This document shows, in pieces, positions 59,525 through 64,000 of a DNA stretch of 64,000 bases (positions are counted from its first letter, which is position 1; every line of letters starts with the position of its first letter). The translations under genes were made by a program, and so were the position numbers. The notes beneath the pieces were generated by a model. The model was not told the DNA's origin and made no database searches. It saw nothing but the letters and a program-made list of their open reading frames with translations. Location of the stretch: contig NZ_WTWY01000001.1 in the NCBI RefSeq assembly GCF_009870825.1, positions 806,001-870,000 of the forward strand. The letters are read 5' to 3'. Source of the DNA: Paenibacillus sp. USDA918EY (GTDB taxonomy: Bacteria > Bacillota > Bacilli > Paenibacillales > Paenibacillaceae).

Positions 59525-60238
59525 GTGCGAAAATTCGGCATCGAGCCGATGGGCGATTCGGCTTTGCTGATCGAATTCGGCGACCGGATCGACGAAGGGA
59601 TCAACCGTCTGGTTCAAGCGGCGGTTTCCCGTTTGGAAGCCGATCCGTTTCCCGGGTTCGTGGAATGTATCCCTTCATTTGCGGCGATGACGGTTTTTTA
59701 TGATCCGATCAGGCTACAACGGTCATCCGGCTCCGGTACGGCGCATGGATACGTCAGCACCCTCGTGACGGAGATGCTTCGTTCCATGGAGGAAAACGTG
59801 CAGCCGGCACGCGAAGTGATTCATATCCCGGTCTGTTACGGCGGTGAATTCGGCCCCGATTTGGCTTATGTAGCCGAATTAAACGGGCTGGATGAAGCGG
59901 AAGTCGTCAAAATTCATTCGGGCCAAGACTATTTGGTGTATGCCCTCGGCTTTGCCCCGGGTTTTCCGTATTTGGGCGGCATGCCGGCAAGCATATCGGC
60001 GCCGCGTAAAGCGACGCCCAGACTCTCCATTCCCGCGGGGTCGGTAGGCATTGCCGGGACCCAGACCGGCATTTATCCGCTCGAAACGCCGGGAGGCTGG
60101 CAGATTATCGGCAGAACGCCGCTTGCGTTGTTTCGGCCCGGGCAGGATCCGCCGGTGTTGCTGCGAAGCGGGCAGTATATCCGCTTTAGTCCTATCGATG
60201 CTTCCGAATACAACCGATTGGCAGGTGGAAGGGGATGA
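59525..60238 (+). CDS. pxpB: 5-oxoprolinase subunit PxpB
   Basis: A 237-residue subunit of the ATP-dependent 5-oxoprolinase, homologous to KipI of B. subtilis. Hallmarks are MGDSALLIEFGD at the start, HIPVCYGGEFGPDL, YALGFAPGFPYLGGMP and GIYPLETPGGWQIIGRTP. With PxpC and PxpA it opens the lactam ring of 5-oxoproline to give glutamate. GTG start with AAGGAGG 9 bases before it. The stop overlaps pxpC by 4 bases. Confidence 0.93.
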   Translation: MRKFGIEPMGDSALLIEFGDRIDEGINRLVQAAVSRLEADPFPGFVECIPSFAAMTVFYDPIRLQRSSGSGTAHGYVSTLVTEMLRSMEENVQPAREVIHIPVCYGGEFGPDLAYVAELNGLDEAEVVKIHSGQDYLVYALGFAPGFPYLGGMPASISAPRKATPRLSIPAGSVGIAGTQTGIYPLETPGGWQIIGRTPLALFRPGQDPPVLLRSGQYIRFSPIDASEYNRLAGGRG

Positions 60239-61260
60239 GCATCGAGGTAATAAAACGGGGGCTTCTCGTCACCGTACAGGATCTGGGAAGAACCGGCTTC
60301 GGGAAGTTCGGCATCGGCAAATCCGGGGCGATGGACAAAACGGCGCTTCGGATTGCCAATTGGCTCGTCGGCAATGACGGCGGAGAAGCCGCGCTGGAAG
60401 TAACTTGGTCCGGCTTTTCGGTACGGTTCCATCAAAACATGCTCGTTTCGATAACGGGCGCCGATTTGTCGCCGGAATCCGGCGGCAAACCCGTGCCGAT
60501 GTGGCGGCCGGTATGGTTCCGCCAAGGGAGCGAGCTGACGTTCAGACGGCCCGTTTCCGGCTGCCGCGCTTACCTTGCCGCTTCCGGCGGATGGGACGTG
60601 CCGGAGGTTTTGGGAAGCCGCAGCACCTATCTGCGGGCAGGGATAGGCGGCGTAGAGGGGAGAGCGCTGCAGTCCGGCGATATGATACATAGCAGGCGCT
60701 CAGACCGTTCGGGCAGTAACGACGATCGTTTCCCCGGAAATGGGGGAGACGAAGCTTTTCGGACCGTGCGCTGGTCCGCAGCCCCGCGGCAGGGCTACAT
60801 TCGCCCGAATCATTTGATCCGGGTGACCAAAGGCAGGCAGTACGGCGATTTTCGGGCAGAAGACCTATGCGGTTTTTTCGAAGGCTCCTATCGGGTGAAG
60901 CCGGAGTCGGACCGGATGGGGTACCGTTTGTCAGGTCCAAGACTTACGCTGCGGACGGCCCGGGAGTACCTATCCGAAGGCGTGACCGACGGCACGGTTC
61001 AGGTGCCGCCCGACGGGCAGCCGATCATCCTTATGGCCGATCGGCAGACGCTTGGCGGTTATCCGAAAATCGCGCAGGTCATTTCTGCGGATTTGCCCAA
61101 GATCGCCCAGCTGTCTCCCGGAAACGCCATCCGTTTTCGGGAAGTATCCCTTGCCGAAGCGGAAGCGGCCTACCTGGCGCAGGAACGCGGGCTTCAGCTG
61201 CTTCGAAAACGAATCGGCGACGAATTGAAGGAGGTTGTGGAATGCTGCGGGTGGACCTGA
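60235..61260 (+). CDS. pxpC: 5-oxoprolinase subunit PxpC
   Basis: A 341-residue subunit related to KipA and to biotin-dependent carboxylase-like proteins. Motifs are [53 protein letters not shown] and the C-terminal [20 protein letters not shown] (about residues 260-279). It forms the PxpBC complex that phosphorylates 5-oxoproline for PxpA. Starts by ATGA overlap with pxpB and overlaps the pxpA start by 19 bases, so the genes are coupled. Confidence 0.93.
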   Translation: MSIEVIKRGLLVTVQDLGRTGFGKFGIGKSGAMDKTALRIANWLVGNDGGEAALEVTWSGFSVRFHQNMLVSITGADLSPESGGKPVPMWRPVWFRQGSELTFRRPVSGCRAYLAASGGWDVPEVLGSRSTYLRAGIGGVEGRALQSGDMIHSRRSDRSGSNDDRFPGNGGDEAFRTVRWSAAPRQGYIRPNHLIRVTKGRQYGDFRAEDLCGFFEGSYRVKPESDRMGYRLSGPRLTLRTAREYLSEGVTDGTVQVPPDGQPIILMADRQTLGGYPKIAQVISADLPKIAQLSPGNAIRFREVSLAEAEAAYLAQERGLQLLRKRIGDELKEVVECCGWT

Positions 61261-61997
61261 ATTGCGACATGGGGGAAAGCTTCGGACGATATGCCATCGG
61301 TTCCGATGAGGACATGATGAAATACATTACTTCCGCGAACATCGCTTGCGGATTTCATGCCGGCGATCCGTCCGTCATGCGTCATACCGTCCGGATGGCC
61401 GTCCGGCAAGGCGTTGCCGTGGGGGCCCATCCGGGACTGCCGGATTTGGCGGGCTTCGGCAGACGGCGCATGGAGGTTTCGGCCGGGGAGGTTTACGACA
61501 TGGTGACTTACCAGCTCGGGGCGCTGCTTGCTTTCGTCAAGCAGGAAGGCGGTACGCTAAAGCATGTGAAAGCGCACGGAGCGTTATATAATATGGCGGC
61601 AAGCGATAAGGGATTGGCCGAGGCGATCGCCCGGGCGGTTTACGATACGGATGCTTCCCTCATTTTATACGGGCTGGCCGGCAGCGAAATGATCGCGGCC
61701 GGCAAAGCCAGAGGGCTGCGCACGGCGTCGGAGGTGTTTGCCGACAGGACGTATCAGGCGGACGGAACGCTTACCCCAAGAAGCGCGCCGGGGGCGCTGA
61801 TTACGGATCCGGATCGGGCCGTGAATCAGGTGCTGCAAATGGTGAAAGAGGGCCGCGTGACGACGGCGGACGGCCGTACCGCACCAATCGAGGCGGAAAC
61901 GGTATGCATCCACGGCGACGGCGAACATGCGCCGTCTTTTGCGAGCATGCTGCGGGCCGCGCTGGAAAAGGCAGGGGTCGCCGTTTCGCCATTATAA
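61242..61997 (+). CDS. pxpA: 5-oxoprolinase subunit PxpA (LamB/YcsF family)
   Basis: A 251-residue hydrolase subunit. The family signature is [20 protein letters not shown], followed by [27 protein letters not shown] and the later VKAHGALYN and [12 protein letters not shown] segments, the last with a metal-binding look. ATG 61242 follows AAGGAGG by 7 bases, inside the end of pxpC. Third gene of the operon. Confidence 0.94.
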   Translation: MLRVDLNCDMGESFGRYAIGSDEDMMKYITSANIACGFHAGDPSVMRHTVRMAVRQGVAVGAHPGLPDLAGFGRRRMEVSAGEVYDMVTYQLGALLAFVKQEGGTLKHVKAHGALYNMAASDKGLAEAIARAVYDTDASLILYGLAGSEMIAAGKARGLRTASEVFADRTYQADGTLTPRSAPGALITDPDRAVNQVLQMVKEGRVTTADGRTAPIEAETVCIHGDGEHAPSFASMLRAALEKAGVAVSPL

Positions 61998-62024
61998 AAT
62001 ATGAAGTTCAGGGGGAACCGGAAA

Positions 62025-62657
62025 ATGAAAATACTGATTACGGCGTTTGAGCCGTTTGGCGGCGATGCGATCAACCCGACGGAGAGATTGCTGATGGACA
62101 TCGGGAAGGAACCGATCGAGGGAGCCGAAATCCATACGCGGCTGCTGCCGGTCGTTTTTGACGAATGCGCGGACAAGCTGCTCGAAACGGTGGCAGAGAT
62201 CCGGCCGGATGCGGTTATTTGCTGCGGCCTGGCTTCCGGCCGGACCTCCATTACGCCGGAGCAAATCGCGATCAATTTGAAAGAGGTGCCGAAAGAATCC
62301 TCCGTGGCGGACAACCAAGGGAACCGCCCCTATAACGAACGCGTGAACCCGGAAGGCCCGGACGGCTTGTTCAGCCTGCTGCCCGTGCGCGCGATGACGG
62401 ACAACATGAAAGAGCAGGGGATCCCGGCTTCCATTTCGTATTCGGCGGGAACCTTTATCTGCAATAATACGATGTACGCGCTGCTGGATCATATCCGGAC
62501 GAATCGGCTGCCCATGATCGGCGGTTTCGTCCATTTTCCGGCGTCGACGGAGATGGCCGCAAGCAAGCCGGGCTTGCCTTCGCTGTCGCACGACACGATG
62601 CTGAATGGTTTGAAAATCATGATCGAAACGATTGTGAAGGAATCGTTTCGCGATTAA
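62025..62657 (+). CDS. pcp: Pyrrolidone-carboxylate peptidase
   Basis: A 210-residue cysteine peptidase removing N-terminal pyroglutamate from peptides. Catalytic residues are Glu79 (ITPEQIA), Cys146 (SAGTFICNNTMY) and His170 (GGFVHFP), close to the 81/144/168 numbering of Bacillus Pcp. AGGGGGA lies 8 bases before ATG 62025. Directly after pxpA, it makes the 5-oxoproline that PxpABC then converts to glutamate, so the four genes form one complete salvage pathway. A terminator follows. Confidence 0.94.
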   Translation: MKILITAFEPFGGDAINPTERLLMDIGKEPIEGAEIHTRLLPVVFDECADKLLETVAEIRPDAVICCGLASGRTSITPEQIAINLKEVPKESSVADNQGNRPYNERVNPEGPDGLFSLLPVRAMTDNMKEQGIPASISYSAGTFICNNTMYALLDHIRTNRLPMIGGFVHFPASTEMAASKPGLPSLSHDTMLNGLKIMIETIVKESFRD

Positions 62658-62679
62658 CATCGTTTTCGCTTAAAAACGC

Positions 62680-62721
62680 GGAAAAGCCTGATCCCCTAAT
62701 GGGTCAGGCTTTTCCTTTTTT
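62680..62721. terminator. Terminator between pcp and the convergent araC-type gene
   Basis: A near-perfect stem of about 15 bp (62680-62695 with 62701-62715) followed by six T on the plus strand. It overlaps the last codons of the minus-strand regulator gene. Confidence 0.85.
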
Positions 62722-63591
62722 GCGGAACTGGTGGGGCGAAATGTTCTTGTAATGCCGGAACTGCTGAATAAAATAGCTGGAGCTGGAAAAGCCGACCTCA
62801 AGCGCAATGTCCGTCATGCTCATATCCGTCGTGAGCAGCAGCTTTTCCGCTTCGGTGATCCGGATATAACTGAGGTAATTGGTGAAGGTTTTGCCCATGA
62901 TCGCTTTGAAGCGCCTCGAAAAATAGCTGTAGCTCATGTTGCAGAGCTTGGCCGCCGTTTGCGCGTTGATGTCGTTCATATAGTTGTAGTCGATGTATTC
63001 GAAAACCTGCTGAAGCATCCGGTAATCGCTGTCATTCAGTGAACGGGAAACCTCCCAACCCCATTGCTGATGATGCGTCCGGCGCAGAAACCACAGAAAA
63101 ACGCGGCAGATCAAGGTACGGACCGCCAGCTCAAAGCCGAAACCTTTGGAATTGAATTCTTCGTAGATTTCTCTGATCAGGCCGGGGATCGGCGTATCGT
63201 CGATCTCGGCCGCCGTAAACACCCGCTGACCTCCCGCATCCGCAAGGGTAAAGGGGAGGATGTACTTCGATTCCAGAAAGGTGCGGGACGTCGAATACAA
63301 AATTTCCGGGTCGAATTTGACGACGATGTACGAAACCCTTTCGTCCATGGAATAGATCGAATGGGTTTCATGCGAATGAATCAAAACCAGATCTCCGGTT
63401 TCAAGCTGATGGCTTTCCCCGCCCAGAAACACTTTGGCCCTGCCGGAGAGGAAATATAAAATTTCGATATAAAGATGCCAATGGGGATCCACGACGACGC
63501 GTCCGCCGTTGCCGGAATGGATCATGCTTTCGTATGGATATTGGATGGACCCCGCGGCGGCGCGGTTGGATTCGAAATACGGCTCGGTCAT
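62704..63591 (-). CDS. AraC-family transcriptional regulator
   Basis: A 295-residue regulator with an N-terminal cupin domain (HWHLYIEILYFLSGRAKVFL with HSHETHSIY; metal or sugar binding) and a C-terminal double helix-turn-helix (about 195-290) with AKLCNMSYSYFSRRFKAIMG, then ALEVGFSSSSYFIQQFRHYK. It is of the type that controls sugar-use genes. ATG 63591 is chosen because AAGAGGTG lies 10 bases before it; ATG 63618 has no ribosome site. The divergent sugar isomerase-like gene next to it is a likely target. Confidence 0.88.
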   Translation of the reverse strand: MTEPYFESNRAAAGSIQYPYESMIHSGNGGRVVVDPHWHLYIEILYFLSGRAKVFLGGESHQLETGDLVLIHSHETHSIYSMDERVSYIVVKFDPEILYSTSRTFLESKYILPFTLADAGGQRVFTAAEIDDTPIPGLIREIYEEFNSKGFGFELAVRTLICRVFLWFLRRTHHQQWGWEVSRSLNDSDYRMLQQVFEYIDYNYMNDINAQTAAKLCNMSYSYFSRRFKAIMGKTFTNYLSYIRITEAEKLLLTTDMSMTDIALEVGFSSSSYFIQQFRHYKNISPHQFRKKGKA

Positions 63592-63715
63592 CGGTTTAAC
63601 GCACCTCTTTTTTACCATGACAAAAATTTTATATTTTTGAATAGGTTCATTGTATTACGGATCGGACGATTTTGGTATCCTTACTTTGACTTGAAACACA
63701 GGAGGAGGCATTGCG

Positions 63716-64000
63716 GTGGAAAATGTGGCACTTCAACTGTATTCGATTAAAGAATTGACGAGCACCGACTTTTTGGGAACGCTTGCCAAAGTGGCGGAAA
63801 TTGGCTACGACGGCGTCGAATTTGCGGGTTATTTCGGAACGTCCGCGGCAGACCTGAAAAAAACGCTTGACGCTCACGGACTCCGGGCGGCCGGAAGCCA
63901 TATCGGCATCTCGGAACTACAGCTTGAGCTGGACCGGATGATCGAATATTCGCTTGCGATTGACAGCCCTTACATTATTTGCCCCGGCATTCCGGAAGAG
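63716..64000 (+). CDS. Sugar phosphate isomerase/epimerase-like protein (partial)
   Basis: The first 95 residues of a xylose-isomerase-like TIM-barrel protein, cut by the window end. The opening LQLYSIKE, then VAEIGYDGVEFAGYFG and GLRAAGSHIGI are characteristic. GTG 63716 follows GGAGGAGG by 7 bases. It is divergent from the AraC-type regulator, which likely controls it; the reaction (isomerase, epimerase or dehydratase) cannot be told from this part. Confidence 0.8.
   Translation, partial: MENVALQLYSIKELTSTDFLGTLAKVAEIGYDGVEFAGYFGTSAADLKKTLDAHGLRAAGSHIGISELQLELDRMIEYSLAIDSPYIICPGIPEE

Overview
The window looks like chromosomal DNA from a low-to-mid-GC Gram-positive of the Paenibacillaceae, most likely Paenibacillus or a close relative. 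The grounds are strong AGGAGG-type ribosome sites with frequent TTG and GTG starts, sigma-A promoters, many Rho-independent terminators, Bacillus-like protein families (BmrA, RbsRKDACB, VanY-type carboxypeptidase, YitT, PxpABC) and lipoprotein-type secreted proteins. Base composition is fairly even by eye, with AT-richer islands around 23.5-24.9 kb and 38.6-41.7 kb. No rRNA, tRNA, CRISPR array or intact insertion sequence was seen.

Layout. 1-6.8 kb: lipoprotein, BmrA-type multidrug ABC exporter, a membrane-anchored rhodanese-fold protein behind a CstR/CsoR-like operator, a membrane protein, and a Zn/Cd/Pb P-type ATPase behind an ArsR/SmtB-like operator. 7-10 kb: a GH78-type rhamnosidase. 10-15.4 kb: D,D-carboxypeptidase, a two-component system co-transcribed with a membrane-anchored propeller-like protein, and a nitroreductase. 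16-19.3 kb: a metal cluster of multicopper oxidase, CadC-like repressor and PCYCGC lipoprotein. 19.5-23.4 kb: a glycosidase-like protein and a PadR/hydrolase pair. 23.5-24.8 kb: a TPR receptor overlapping a small exported peptide gene, a Rap-Phr-like arrangement. 25-32 kb: the ribose operon rbsRKDACB with a repeat array between rbsD and rbsA, then a nucleoside hydrolase. 32-38.5 kb: small enzymes, a TetR-controlled ABC-2 exporter and an acetyltransferase with a leader peptide. 38.6-41.5 kb: small membrane and secreted proteins and Hsp20. 41.7-47 kb: a TerB-domain / DUF2791 ATPase / Lhr-like helicase operon, then an HTH protein with 28-residue repeats. 48-50 kb: a Tet(L)-like 14-helix exporter behind an elaborate leader. 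50.4-57 kb: hydrolase/MarR group, a second MarR protein, WYL regulator plus drug exporter, ArsP-like permease. 57-64 kb: L,D-transpeptidase, YitT protein, the 5-oxoproline operon pxpBCA-pcp, an AraC regulator and the start of a sugar isomerase/epimerase-like gene.

Common themes are drug and metal export and carbon/nitrogen scavenging. Exporters include BmrA, an ABC-2 system and two DHA2 MFS pumps; metal functions include a P-type ATPase, a multicopper oxidase, CadC and an ArsP-like permease. Ribose, nucleosides, rhamnosides and pyroglutamyl peptides are the likely scavenged substrates. The strongest observations are (1) a two-stage attenuator ahead of the Tet(L)-like pump, with a 52-codon leader, a terminator with a matching alternative strand, and a 10-codon leader next to a perfect hairpin that hides the ribosome site; (2) a second leader-peptide/hidden-ribosome-site arrangement ahead of a GNAT acetyltransferase; (3) the overlapping TPR-receptor/peptide pair; and (4) the TerB/DUF2791/helicase operon. 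All functional statements come from reading sequence by eye; no database search was run.
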